Shown: positions 1-7,057 of the stretch, in pieces | How the letters are laid out: each line of letters starts with the position of its first letter | How positions within the stretch are numbered: the stretch's first letter is position 1 | Notes under the pieces: model-generated | Seen by the model: the letters and a program-made list of their open reading frames with translations, nothing else | Told to the model about the DNA's origin: nothing | Database searches by the model: none | Translations under genes and position numbers: made by a program | Assembly (NCBI GenBank): GCA_018714005.1 | Contig: DVOA01000076.1 | Location: 1 to 9,724 of the forward strand | Direction of reading: 5' to 3' | Source of the DNA: Spyradomonas excrementavium | GTDB taxonomy: Bacteria > Cyanobacteriota > Vampirovibrionia > Gastranaerophilales > Gastranaerophilaceae | DNA: 9,724 nucleotides

Positions 1-21
1 CACTATCGAAACCTATTTAAT

Positions 22-27
22 GGAGGA
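22..27 (+). promoter_or_regulatory. Shine-Dalgarno that fixes the start of the first gene
   Basis: The sequence GGAGGA lies 4 bases upstream of the ATG at 32. An in-frame ATG at 20 overlaps this motif and has no ribosome binding site of its own, so the start at 32 is preferred over the one at 20. Confidence 0.75.
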
Positions 28-31
28 ATCA

Positions 32-346
32 ATGATAAACGCACCGATTAATGCAATGCCCGCTATGCCGGTACCTATGCAGCCTGTGGAACCGCCGAAG
101 CAGTTCAACGCTGTAGCTATTACAGTTCACAACCCGACAGTTGAGGCCGGTTCTAACGCATCACCTTACAGCTACCCGCAGGCATCTGTATATTCATATC
201 CGCAGGGTTCTGTTTACCAGCCGGCAGCTCCTGTAAGCACTCCAGCTCCCGCAGCACAGGAAATTCAGCAGCCTGCACAGTATCAGGTACCTGAACCGGT
301 CATAGCTGAAGCTCCTGAAGTGCAACCACAGGAACAGAACGTATAA
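32..346 (+). CDS. Short Pro/Ala/Gln/Tyr-rich protein, N-terminal-only paralogue of the next gene
   Basis: This is a 104-residue protein of unknown function. It has no signal peptide or membrane segment and is probably cytosolic and largely disordered. Residues about 24-41 (QFNAVAITVHNPTVEAGS) align with residues about 24-41 of the next gene (QYNAVKIDIIEPKVNAGE). Both proteins then carry SPY followed by two copies of an eight-residue Y-x-x-PQ-x-S-x unit, starting at residue 46 here and 47 there. The remainder is rich in Pro, Ala, Gln and Glu and stops where the partner goes on into a helical domain. It could be a free-standing form of that N-terminal module or a copy that lost its C-terminus. 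The clean stop, the good Shine-Dalgarno and the strong terminator right after it argue for a functional short gene. A promoter would lie outside the window. I do not recognise the family beyond the resemblance to its neighbour. Confidence 0.8.
   Translation: MINAPINAMPAMPVPMQPVEPPKQFNAVAITVHNPTVEAGSNASPYSYPQASVYSYPQGSVYQPAAPVSTPAPAAQEIQQPAQYQVPEPVIAEAPEVQPQEQNV
167..214 (+). repeat. Tandem 24-nt coding repeat (YSYPQASV / YSYPQGSV)
   Basis: Two adjacent in-frame 24-base units encode YSYPQASV and YSYPQGSV. They differ at several synonymous positions (TAC/TAT, AGC/TCA, GTA/GTT) and at one Ala/Gly replacement. A matching pair occurs in the next gene at 637-684. Confidence 0.75.
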
Positions 347-353
347 GTATATT

Positions 354-378
354 AAAAGCAGCTTTTAGCTGCTTTTTT
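354..378 (+). terminator. Intrinsic terminator after the short Pro-rich gene
   Basis: A perfect 10-bp stem (354-363 with 367-376, core GCAGC/GCTGC) encloses a TTT loop. The right arm runs into six T residues ending at 378. It begins 8 bases after the stop codon and separates the two paralogous genes transcriptionally. Confidence 0.9.
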
Positions 379-446
379 AAACACCAGTAGTAAGTAATAT
401 TGTTAAGATTTATTACATATATGCGAAAAAAAGGCAATTTTCAATC

Positions 447-473
447 TTGAGGTTTATTTAATAAGCATACATT
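447..473 (+). promoter_or_regulatory. Possible promoter of the HEAT-domain Pro-rich gene
   Basis: TTGAGG at 447-452 and TACATT at 468-473 could be -35 and -10 boxes, but the 15-bp spacer is short and neither box is perfect. The gene follows a strong terminator, so a promoter is expected somewhere in 379-490. This placement is tentative. AGGGG at 487-491, 7 bases before the ATG, is a good Shine-Dalgarno. Confidence 0.25.
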
Positions 474-498
474 AATAACTCTTAATAGGGGAAACAAC

Positions 499-1524
499 AT
501 GATACAAGCACCACAAAACTATTACCAGCCCGCACCTGCTCCGGCAGCTGCACCCAAACCGCAGTCACAGTACAATGCGGTAAAAATCGACATTATCGAG
601 CCTAAAGTAAATGCAGGTGAAACACAGGTATCACCGTACAATTATCCTCAAGCAAGTGTTTACAATATGCCCCAGGCCAGTGCTTATGCGCCCGCGCAGG
701 CAACAACAGCACCGGTATACAGCGCACCGGTTCAAACAGCCGCTCCCGTATATGCGCAGCCGGCACCGCAAATTGTAAACCAACAAAACATTTCACAACC
801 CCAGGCTGCAGTACCCGCAGCTGAACAACCCGCTCCGGCAGCAGCTCCGGCTCCTGAACAACCGGTTGCAGCCGCAAAAGCTGAAGAAGTGCCTCCGGCA
901 CCCGCTGCAGAGCCTGTTTCAACCGTAGATGTTGCAGGTTTAACTGCAAAAATAAAATCTGAAGATCCGGAAGCAGCAGGAAAAGCTATTGAAGATGTTG
1001 CTCTTGTAGCTCAGAATAATCCTGCAGAAGCTGTTCAATTATTAGACACAAACCTTATGGAAGGCTTGCTCGGTGTAATTGCCAAGGACACTTCCACACT
1101 GCAAGGGCCCACACCTAAGCAAATTGAGCTCCGCCAGCAGATTATGTCAGGAAAAACCCTTTCAGAAGCCGACACAGCAGAAGCAAAAACAGTAACTCCG
1201 CTTGAAATGGCTGAAAGAAACAAACAATATGCCCTGTTTACGGTAGCAATTCTCCAAAACCTCCTCGTAAACGAGTTCAAGAAAACAAACAACACAACTC
1301 CTGACATCAAAGACCTCCCGGGTATGGAACAGATTGTCACAACAATCAAAGACAACCCGAACCCGATGCTCAGAGCAAGCGGACTTGCTGCACTTGCCTA
1401 CAACGCAAGACCTGAATACAAGCCCGTAATGAAAGAAATCTTCGAATTGTCCAAGAATGATGCCGACGAAAACGTCCAAAAAGTCGCAGCAGAAGGCTTG
1501 AGCAAGTTAGAACAAATTAAATAG
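499..1524 (+). CDS. Pro/Ala/Gln-rich protein with C-terminal HEAT-like helical domain
   Basis: This is a 341-residue protein without signal peptide or membrane segment. Residues 1-60 share the conserved block of the preceding gene (QYNAV..I, an AG dipeptide, SPY, then two units YNYPQASV and YNMPQASA). Residues about 65-140 are a low-complexity Ala/Pro/Gln/Glu linker. From about residue 143 to the end the sequence is predominantly helical. The last 60 residues look like HEAT-type helical pairs (NPMLRASGLAALAYNA, then VMKEIFELSK and VQKVAAEGLSKLEQI). HEAT repeats usually form protein-binding solenoids, so a scaffold or adaptor role is plausible but inferred. The start is supported by AGGGG 7 bases upstream. 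The gene has its own terminator and is probably monocistronic. I know no named family for it; it may be specific to this lineage. Confidence 0.85.
   Translation: MIQAPQNYYQPAPAPAAAPKPQSQYNAVKIDIIEPKVNAGETQVSPYNYPQASVYNMPQASAYAPAQATTAPVYSAPVQTAAPVYAQPAPQIVNQQNISQPQAAVPAAEQPAPAAAPAPEQPVAAAKAEEVPPAPAAEPVSTVDVAGLTAKIKSEDPEAAGKAIEDVALVAQNNPAEAVQLLDTNLMEGLLGVIAKDTSTLQGPTPKQIELRQQIMSGKTLSEADTAEAKTVTPLEMAERNKQYALFTVAILQNLLVNEFKKTNNTTPDIKDLPGMEQIVTTIKDNPNPMLRASGLAALAYNARPEYKPVMKEIFELSKNDADENVQKVAAEGLSKLEQIK
637..684 (+). repeat. Tandem 24-nt coding repeat (YNYPQASV / YNMPQASA)
   Basis: Two adjacent in-frame units correspond in protein sequence and position to the pair at 167-214 in the upstream paralogue. 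Codons differ widely between copies (for example CCT/CCC, CAA/CAG), while the Pro-Gln-x-Ser core is kept. Confidence 0.7.
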
Positions 1525-1554
1525 TTAAAAATTGTTGATTCACCTATTAATGTA

Positions 1555-1587
1555 AAAAAGCAGTCCCTCAAAAGACTGCTTTTTGTT
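1555..1587. terminator. Bidirectional intrinsic terminator between convergent genes
   Basis: An 11-bp stem (1555-1565 with 1574-1584, core GCAGTC/GACTGC) has an 8-nt loop. The right arm gives a T tract for the plus-strand gene ending at 1524. The A tract at 1554-1559 gives a T tract on the minus strand, so it can also end the gene whose stop is at 1610. Confidence 0.88.
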
Positions 1588-1609
1588 TATGGATTGCAAA
1601 ATCCTAAAA

Positions 1610-2239
1610 CTAAAAATTCCAAGTTGTAGACCAATTTTTAATTAATTTCATATCTTCATACGATAAAAAGATTTTGCCTTTTTTCTGAAGTTCAGATGTT
1701 TTGTTATTTTCATCAACTATTCCTGTCATTTCATTAATTTTAATGGGTATTTCTGCGATTACAAAACCATTTTCGTCATACAATTCAATATTAAACCCTT
1801 TGTTTATAGATTCAAAATAATATCCCTCTCTTAACTTTTTCAACACAGCATTATAGGGTGAAACTTTGAAATTGTAGTATAAATTATCGCTTCTCCATAA
1901 AATTTCCAAACTACATGTAAGATTATGTTTTGGAATCGTAATTTCGTCCAACTTTTTAACCTTTGACAAGCCCAGACGCCCGGATTCTGTTATATTATCA
2001 ATATGAACAAATCTTGTTCCCTTTATTAACTTAACATCTCCGGTAATCTGGTTAATTCTGTAAATATTATTATCCGTCGACACAAGTTCATACTTAAAAC
2101 CCAGCAGTTCAAAAAGTAAAATCACTAAAAGTGCAAAAATAAAACCAATTACGAATTTTTGCACTTTTGAAACGCATTTTGAAGACGAATTTTCTTTATT
2201 ATCTTCATTTACCTCATTATTCTGAATACTTTCTTCCAT
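1610..2239 (-). CDS. Single-pass membrane protein of unknown function
   Basis: This is a 209-residue protein. The first 28 residues are polar and Asn/Glu/Ser-rich. One hydrophobic segment follows at about residues 29-48 (FVIGFIFALLVILLFELLGF), and the remaining 160 residues form a soluble domain that is probably outside the membrane and rich in beta-type alternation. Residues 60-69 read YRINQITGDV, resembling the 'YRxDxxTG' phrase seen in many small bacterial membrane proteins, but this does not name a family. The ATG at 2239 is chosen because AAGGAGG lies exactly 6 bases upstream; a TTG at 2245 is immediately adjacent to that motif and unlikely. It stands alone, with its own promoter and a shared bidirectional terminator. 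It looks more A+T-rich than the operon genes to its right, which could reflect transfer or weak selection. Confidence 0.82.
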   Translation of the reverse strand: MEESIQNNEVNEDNKENSSSKCVSKVQKFVIGFIFALLVILLFELLGFKYELVSTDNNIYRINQITGDVKLIKGTRFVHIDNITESGRLGLSKVKKLDEITIPKHNLTCSLEILWRSDNLYYNFKVSPYNAVLKKLREGYYFESINKGFNIELYDENGFVIAEIPIKINEMTGIVDENNKTSELQKKGKIFLSYEDMKLIKNWSTTWNF

Positions 2240-2245
2240 ACTCAA

Positions 2246-2252
2246 CCTCCTT
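2246..2252 (-). promoter_or_regulatory. Consensus Shine-Dalgarno that decides the start of the membrane-protein gene
   Basis: On the minus strand this reads AAGGAGG, spaced 6 bases from the ATG at 2239. It abuts the alternative TTG at 2245 with no spacer and therefore argues against that longer start. Confidence 0.85.
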
Positions 2253-2266
2253 AACTAAACCATTCA

Positions 2267-2295
2267 AGAATAGTTCATTTTTGATAAGATGTAAA
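2267..2295 (-). promoter_or_regulatory. Sigma-70-type promoter of the membrane-protein gene
   Basis: The minus strand carries TTTACA (2295-2290) and TATTCT (2272-2267) with an ideal 17-bp spacer. Transcription would start near 2260, giving a leader of about 20 nt that contains the AAGGAGG motif. Confidence 0.5.
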
Positions 2296-2389
2296 TAACC
2301 GGAATGGAGAGTTTTTCAAAAAAATTGCAATTTTATTGAAGTTTTGTAAAAAAATAGACGAAATCAAGAATTCAGGCTTTAATAATAAT

Positions 2390-2734
2390 ATGTCAGAAGA
2401 AATTAGCGAAAAAGTAATAAATATTTTCAATAAACACATTAAAAACAAACAGACAAACCCTGATGAAAAAGTAAAGTCCTTTCTCGGGTTCAGCTATGTG
2501 CGTCTGGACGAAGATGTCAACGGATATCCCTTTAAAAAAAGCAATCTCGAGGACTATGCAAAGGATTGCCACTACATCGTTAAAGTCATGAGAGAAAAAG
2601 ACAAACGCGTATGCCTTTACAGCTACAATGTCCCGAACGACAAGCTTCTTGACTTTCTTCTGATGTTCAGAAACAATAAATTAAACGGTACAATCATAGA
2701 AATAGACAAGTTTTTGCCAAAAGATTTGGCATAA
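2390..2734 (+). CDS. Small protein of unknown function, first gene of the RNase operon
   Basis: This is a 114-residue soluble protein if started at the ATG at 2390. A TTG at 2336 would add 18 residues (131 plus the initiator, 132 aa). Neither start has a clear Shine-Dalgarno, so the N-terminus is uncertain. The protein is charged and Lys-rich. A helical N-terminal part (EKVINIFNKHIKNK) is followed by an apparent alpha/beta region with strand-like segments VRLDEDV and VCLYSYNV and a C-terminal IIEIDKFLPKDLA. There is no signal peptide, membrane segment or Cys motif. The stop lies 3-9 bases before the start of the radical SAM gene, so the two are almost certainly co-transcribed and possibly translationally coupled. 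I do not recognise the family. Its position suggests a link to the RNA-related operon, but nothing in the sequence demonstrates one. Confidence 0.7.
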   Translation: MSEEISEKVINIFNKHIKNKQTNPDEKVKSFLGFSYVRLDEDVNGYPFKKSNLEDYAKDCHYIVKVMREKDKRVCLYSYNVPNDKLLDFLLMFRNNKLNGTIIEIDKFLPKDLA

Positions 2735-2743
2735 TTTTTGACA

Positions 2744-5239
2744 ATGAAAGCAATAGACCAGATTACGCTGGAAAAGCTGTTGACACGGGTAAACAAGCCA
2801 TACCAGTATATAGGAAACGAGATTTTTTCATACAACAAACCATTTTCCGGAGCAAAAGTCCGCTTTGCGCTGGCTTTTCCGGATAAATATGAAATCGGCG
2901 CCAGCAACCTCGGGCACAGAGTGCTTTATGAGGCGATAAGCAGGGTTGACGGCGCGCTTTGCGACAGGGTTTATGCGCCTGAAATCGACTGCAAAGAGGC
3001 GCTTAAAGAGCTGGGAATCCCGCTTTACGGGCTGGAAACAAAAGTTCCGCTCAAAGAGTTTGATTTTCTCGGTTTTTCGCTCCAGTATGAACTTTGCTAC
3101 ACAACTGTTCTTGCAATGCTCGATATGGCAAAAATCCCCGTAAAATCCGCACAAAGAACCGACAAAGACCCGTTTATTCTTGCCGGCGGGCCCTGTGCTT
3201 ACAATCCGGAGCCAATAAGGGATTTTATTGACGCATTTTTCATCGGCGATGGCGAAGAAGTCTGTCAGGAAGCGGCAAAAGCTTTTATAAATGCCAAAAA
3301 TAAGGGTCGGGCGGCAATTTTGGAGATTCTGTCAAGGATTGACGGAATTTATGTTCCCTCGCTGCATAACGGGGAAACAATAAACAAGCGAATCTACGAT
3401 TTCAACATGGATTCCGCACCTAAAATCCACCCTGTTCCGTTCTCAACCTCGGTTCATGACCGTGCAGTAGTAGAAATCAGGCGCGGCTGCGGCAGAATGT
3501 GCCGTTTTTGCCAGCCGGGGCATGTAAATCTGCCAATCAGGGAACGAAAAGCAAAAGAAATCATAAACACAACAAAAGAGCTCGTTAAAAACACAGGATA
3601 CGACGAATTTTCGCTCCTTTCGCTTTCTTCAAACGATTATACGAATATTGAGTCAGTGCTTGAGGAATTAACCTGCCATTTCAAGCCGCACAAGGTTTCT
3701 GCCTCGCTTCCGAGCCAGAGAATCGACCGTTTTAACATAAGATTGTCAAATCTGGTTAAAGATATCAGAAAAACAACGGTCACACTCGCCCCTGAGGCGG
3801 GTTCGCAGCGGATGAGAGATGTTATTAACAAAAATTTGACCGAAGAACAGATTATCAATACAACGCTTGAGTGCTACAAAAACGGTTATGACACGATAAA
3901 GTTCTATTTTATCCTCGGGCTTCCCACAGAAACCTTTGAAGATATTGACGAAATGCTTGAATTGCTCGCAAAAATACGCTACAAAGCGAAATTAATCAAA
4001 AATGAGCTGGGTTTAAAGCATGATTTCAAACTGAATTGCACACTTTCCATCTTTGTGCCCAAACCGTTTACGCCTTTTCAGTGGTGCGGTCAGGATTCAA
4101 TGGAAACGCTCAACGAAAAAATAAAATACATCAAAGAGCGCCCGATAAAAGGCGTCAGAATAAAAATCCATGACAAATACATCTCACAAATCGAAGCAAT
4201 GCTTACGCGCGCTGATTCGTCGATTTGCGGGTACATTGAGGCGCTTTTTAAGGCAGGGTGCTACCTTGATGCGTGGGATGATTATTTCGACAGAAATATC
4301 TGGGTCGAAACCGCCCAAAAATGCGGAATTTCAATAGAAAATCTTGCACAAAAAGCTTACAAAACCGATGAATCGCTGCCATGGGACTTCATAAACACAG
4401 GAATCCGCAAAGAATGGTTTTTAAACGAGTACAACAAAGCAATGGAAAGCAAATCCAGCGTTCCATGCGAAAGCAAATGTTCAAATTGCGGAATCTGCCC
4501 TGAATTTAAGGTTAAAAAGGTTCTTGATGAGCCTTATTCGCCGGAATTAACCGAACAGCCCGATTATTCACAGCTAACTGCGAAAAGATATCGCGCAAGG
4601 CTTACTAAAAAGGGATATTTGAAGTATTTATCCCATTTGGACTGGCAAAATACCCTTGTGAAAGCGCTTTTTCGCTCGCAGCTTAAATTGGCGTTCACTG
4701 AGGGGTTTAATCCTATCCCGAAAGTTTCTCTGGGCGCCGCTTTGCCCATTTTTGTGGAGGGAGAGGGCGAGTTTATTGAATTTGAGATGTACGATGAGCT
4801 CAAAACCAACGAAATACGGGACATTTTGAACAAAGTGCTCGACAAAAATGCCCAAATTTCAGAGATTAAGCAAATTGAAAAGCCTTATAAAAGTCTGGAT
4901 ACCATTGTCCAGTGGGCAAAGTACGAGTTTTCACCGATTATTGAAAATCAGGGGCTTTCAAATTCCGTTGATTTAATGTATATTAAAAATGTGCTTGCTT
5001 CAGAAGAAGTTTTTCTCAAGAAGAAGACAAAAAAAGGTATAGACAAATTAATATCAATTAACAAATCAGTTAAGAATGTTGAAATTAAAGACAATAAAAT
5101 TTTTGCAACGTTAAAAACAGGGCAGAATCAGGAAATTCCGTCGCTGCGTGCTGATGAGTTTATTAAATTTTTCTATCCAGATTACAGGTTTAATATTACC
5201 CGTTTGGAATTTTTCGACGGGGACATGAAAAGAGTTTAA
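2744..5239 (+). CDS. B12-binding-like radical SAM protein fused to a DUF2344 domain (TIGR03960/TIGR03936 type)
   Basis: This is an 831-residue protein. The N-terminal third (residues about 30-200, with FALAFPDKYEIGASNLGHRV) resembles the cobalamin-binding-like region of this family, and I see no canonical DxHxxG cobalamin ligand motif in it. The radical SAM core starts near residue 240 and carries the [4Fe-4S] motif CxxxCxxC at C249, C253 and C256 (RRGCGRMCRFCQPGH). PWDFINTG near residue 545 is a family landmark, followed by a second Cys cluster at C575, C579, C582 and C585. From about residue 615 a DUF2344 domain runs to the end (RYRARLTKKGYLKYLSHLDW). In many Firmicutes the two parts are separate neighbouring genes, also next to the RNase G gene, so fusion and location agree with the family. 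The substrate is unknown; RNA modification is an inference. The ATG at 2744 is preferred over the TTG at 2738. No strong Shine-Dalgarno is visible, consistent with coupling to the gene just upstream. Confidence 0.93.
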   Translation: MKAIDQITLEKLLTRVNKPYQYIGNEIFSYNKPFSGAKVRFALAFPDKYEIGASNLGHRVLYEAISRVDGALCDRVYAPEIDCKEALKELGIPLYGLETKVPLKEFDFLGFSLQYELCYTTVLAMLDMAKIPVKSAQRTDKDPFILAGGPCAYNPEPIRDFIDAFFIGDGEEVCQEAAKAFINAKNKGRAAILEILSRIDGIYVPSLHNGETINKRIYDFNMDSAPKIHPVPFSTSVHDRAVVEIRRGCGRMCRFCQPGHVNLPIRERKAKEIINTTKELVKNTGYDEFSLLSLSSNDYTNIESVLEELTCHFKPHKVSASLPSQRIDRFNIRLSNLVKDIRKTTVTLAPEAGSQRMRDVINKNLTEEQIINTTLECYKNGYDTIKFYFILGLPTETFEDIDEMLELLAKIRYKAKLIKNELGLKHDFKLNCTLSIFVPKPFTPFQWCGQDSMETLNEKIKYIKERPIKGVRIKIHDKYISQIEAMLTRADSSICGYIEALFKAGCYLDAWDDYFDRNIWVETAQKCGISIENLAQKAYKTDESLPWDFINTGIRKEWFLNEYNKAMESKSSVPCESKCSNCGICPEFKVKKVLDEPYSPELTEQPDYSQLTAKRYRARLTKKGYLKYLSHLDWQNTLVKALFRSQLKLAFTEGFNPIPKVSLGAALPIFVEGEGEFIEFEMYDELKTNEIRDILNKVLDKNAQISEIKQIEKPYKSLDTIVQWAKYEFSPIIENQGLSNSVDLMYIKNVLASEEVFLKKKTKKGIDKLISINKSVKNVEIKDNKIFATLKTGQNQEIPSLRADEFIKFFYPDYRFNITRLEFFDGDMKRV

Positions 5240-5251
5240 AGGAAAAATATC

Positions 5252-7057
5252 ATGGCAAAATCAATAGTTATTGCAGAACGCGACAACATTGCAGCAGTTT
5301 TTGAAGATAACAAATGCACGGAGTTTTTTATCCATAGAGGTGACATTCTTCTTGGCGATGTTTATATGAGTAAAGTTGAAAACATCCTCCCGAGCATTGA
5401 AGCGGCGTTTGTAAACGTCGGTTCGGACAAAATGGGCTTTTTGCACGCTGCGGATGTAATCGGAAAGGGCGGATTGCAGGATAAACTCTCACCGAAGCAA
5501 AGATTGATGGTTCAGGTTGTAAAAGAACCCACAGGACACAAAGGCCCGCGCGTAACCACCTCAATAAGCCTCCCCGGGCGCTTTCTGGTGCTTATGCCGC
5601 AGGAAACCGGCGTAAGTGTCAGCAAAAAGATTTCCACACCCAAAGAAAGAGCTAGGCTAAAATCGATTGTGAACCTTTTGAAGCCGGTCGGGCTGGGTAT
5701 TATTATCCGCACAGAGGCCGAAGGGCAGTCCGAAGCGGAAATTCAGGAGGATTTGGAAATTCTGCTTGAAAAATGGAACACGATTGTGACACAGGCAGAG
5801 CTCGTCAACGCACCGAACCTTTTATACAGAGATCAAGACCTGCTTTATCGCGTAATCCGTGAAGCCTGCGACGAAAACACGAAAGAAATCGTTGTTGACA
5901 CGCCATTTGCGCTTCACAGAACGCAGCAGCTCATCCAGAACTGGAATTTGAGCAAAGATATCGAACTTTCTGTTTACAAAGGCACAGAGCCGCTTCTTGT
6001 GGCGTCAGGTGTAAAAAAAGAGATTATGGCAGCGCTCCAGACAAAGGTAAATCTGCCTTCCGGAGGCTATCTTTTCATCCAGACAACAGAAGCATTGACC
6101 GTAATCGATGTAAACAGCGGAAAATTCATCAGTTCGGCAACGCAGGATGAAACTATCCTCAAAACCAACCTTGAAGCGGTTCATGAGATTGCCAGACAGC
6201 TCAAGCTGCGCAATATCGGCGGCATGATTATCATTGACTTTATTGATATGCTCAGCCGTGCTGATAAAATCGCAATTCTTGAAGAAATGGAGCTCGCAAT
6301 CGAATCAGACAAGGCAAAACCGCAGGTTGGGCAGCTTTCCGACCTCGGGCTTGTCGAAATGACCCGCCACAGACAGGGACAGAGCCTTGCGGAAGTTTTC
6401 GGCAAAAAATGCTCGCACTGTCAGGGCACAGGATTTGTTATTGAAGAAATGAACTTCTCTTCGGCCGTTGCCGAGGGTGAATATCGCTCTAAAGTGGCAA
6501 AATTGAAGCTTCCTATGAGCGGAAACCACGGCAAACACAAGCCGCAATATCCTGATAAGAGCAACAACAAGGTTTTCAACCATCAGAATACAAATGAAAA
6601 TAACAAAAAGAACAACAGGCGCAACGCTAATGCGGAGGTAGTTGAGCAGGAAGCCGAAAATATTCAGGAAAATGCACAATTGACAGAAACTCCGGCTCAA
6701 AAGAAGCAAAAACCTCAAAGAAACAGCAGAAAACGCACAAACCGCAACACTAAAAAAGAAGCTATCCAAATGGCCGAAGAGCTGCTTGAAAATAAGCAGG
6801 AAGAAGCGGTAATTGAGCAGCCTAAAGCTGAAGAACCAGCACAGGAAGCGCCCGCACCGGAGGTTGAAGCAGCAGAAACACAGCCTCAGGAGCCGCAAAC
6901 TCCCGCAGAAGAAAATAACAGCGAAGTTCCCGCTAAAAAGACCGGCAAAGGCAAGCCCAGACGCGCTACACGAACAAGAAGAAAGTCCTCGGAAAAGGCT
7001 GAAAAAGCTAAAAAAACTGAAAACGAAGAAAAAACGGAGCAAAAGGTTGAAGAATAG
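5252..7057 (+). CDS. rne: Ribonuclease E/G family endoribonuclease
   Basis: This is a 601-residue endoribonuclease that cleaves single-stranded, preferably 5'-monophosphorylated RNA in mRNA decay and rRNA/tRNA processing. An S1-type domain lies at about residues 35-120. The 5'-sensor residues are R153-T154 (IIIRTEAEG). The catalytic metal ligands are D286 (VIDVNSG) and D329 (IIIDFIDM), spaced 43 apart as in E. coli RNase E (D303/D346). The zinc-link is C387-x-x-C390 (CSHCQGTG). The catalytic core ends near residue 420. The rest is a disordered tail with an Asn/Lys-rich stretch, a Glu/Ala/Pro-rich stretch and a basic segment at 570-580 (RRATRTRRKSS). That basic segment resembles the arginine motif of cyanobacterial RNase E that binds PNPase. 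AAAGGAAA at 5238-5244 gives a good Shine-Dalgarno overlapping the upstream stop. Whether to call it rne or rng is arbitrary because the large C-terminal DEAD-helicase/enolase scaffold of proteobacterial RNase E is absent. Confidence 0.95.
   Translation: MAKSIVIAERDNIAAVFEDNKCTEFFIHRGDILLGDVYMSKVENILPSIEAAFVNVGSDKMGFLHAADVIGKGGLQDKLSPKQRLMVQVVKEPTGHKGPRVTTSISLPGRFLVLMPQETGVSVSKKISTPKERARLKSIVNLLKPVGLGIIIRTEAEGQSEAEIQEDLEILLEKWNTIVTQAELVNAPNLLYRDQDLLYRVIREACDENTKEIVVDTPFALHRTQQLIQNWNLSKDIELSVYKGTEPLLVASGVKKEIMAALQTKVNLPSGGYLFIQTTEALTVIDVNSGKFISSATQDETILKTNLEAVHEIARQLKLRNIGGMIIIDFIDMLSRADKIAILEEMELAIESDKAKPQVGQLSDLGLVEMTRHRQGQSLAEVFGKKCSHCQGTGFVIEEMNFSSAVAEGEYRSKVAKLKLPMSGNHGKHKPQYPDKSNNKVFNHQNTNENNKKNNRRNANAEVVEQEAENIQENAQLTETPAQKKQKPQRNSRKRTNRNTKKEAIQMAEELLENKQEEAVIEQPKAEEPAQEAPAPEVEAAETQPQEPQTPAEENNSEVPAKKTGKGKPRRATRTRRKSSEKAEKAKKTENEEKTEQKVEE
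7036..7039 (+). promoter_or_regulatory. Shine-Dalgarno inside the RNase gene, supporting a TTG start at 7047
   Basis: GGAG lies 7 bases before the TTG at 7047, within the last codons of the RNase reading frame. The TTG start yields a textbook signal peptide. The alternative ATG at 7077 would remove the basic n-region and has no ribosome binding site at proper distance. Confidence 0.55.

Noticed and set aside
347..498. Riboswitch or small RNA between the two Pro-rich genes
   Set aside because: Apart from the terminator and a possible promoter, the 150-bp gap is A+T-rich with no recognisable structured RNA.
602..1479. Three open frames of about 105-115 codons on the minus strand opposite the HEAT-domain gene
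   Set aside because: They overlap each other and the certain plus-strand gene, and they have no ribosome binding sites. The long open frames arise from the biased Ala/Pro/Gln codons of the plus strand.
2304..2339. Short open frame encoding MESFSKKLQFY as a leader peptide
   Set aside because: There is no ribosome binding site, no regulatory codon run and no attenuator hairpin after it.
6813..7046. Upstream extension of the small membrane protein's frame to an ATG at 6813
   Set aside because: This stretch is a shifted reading of the RNase tail, rich in Lys/Arg. The signal peptide and the Shine-Dalgarno place the start at 7047.
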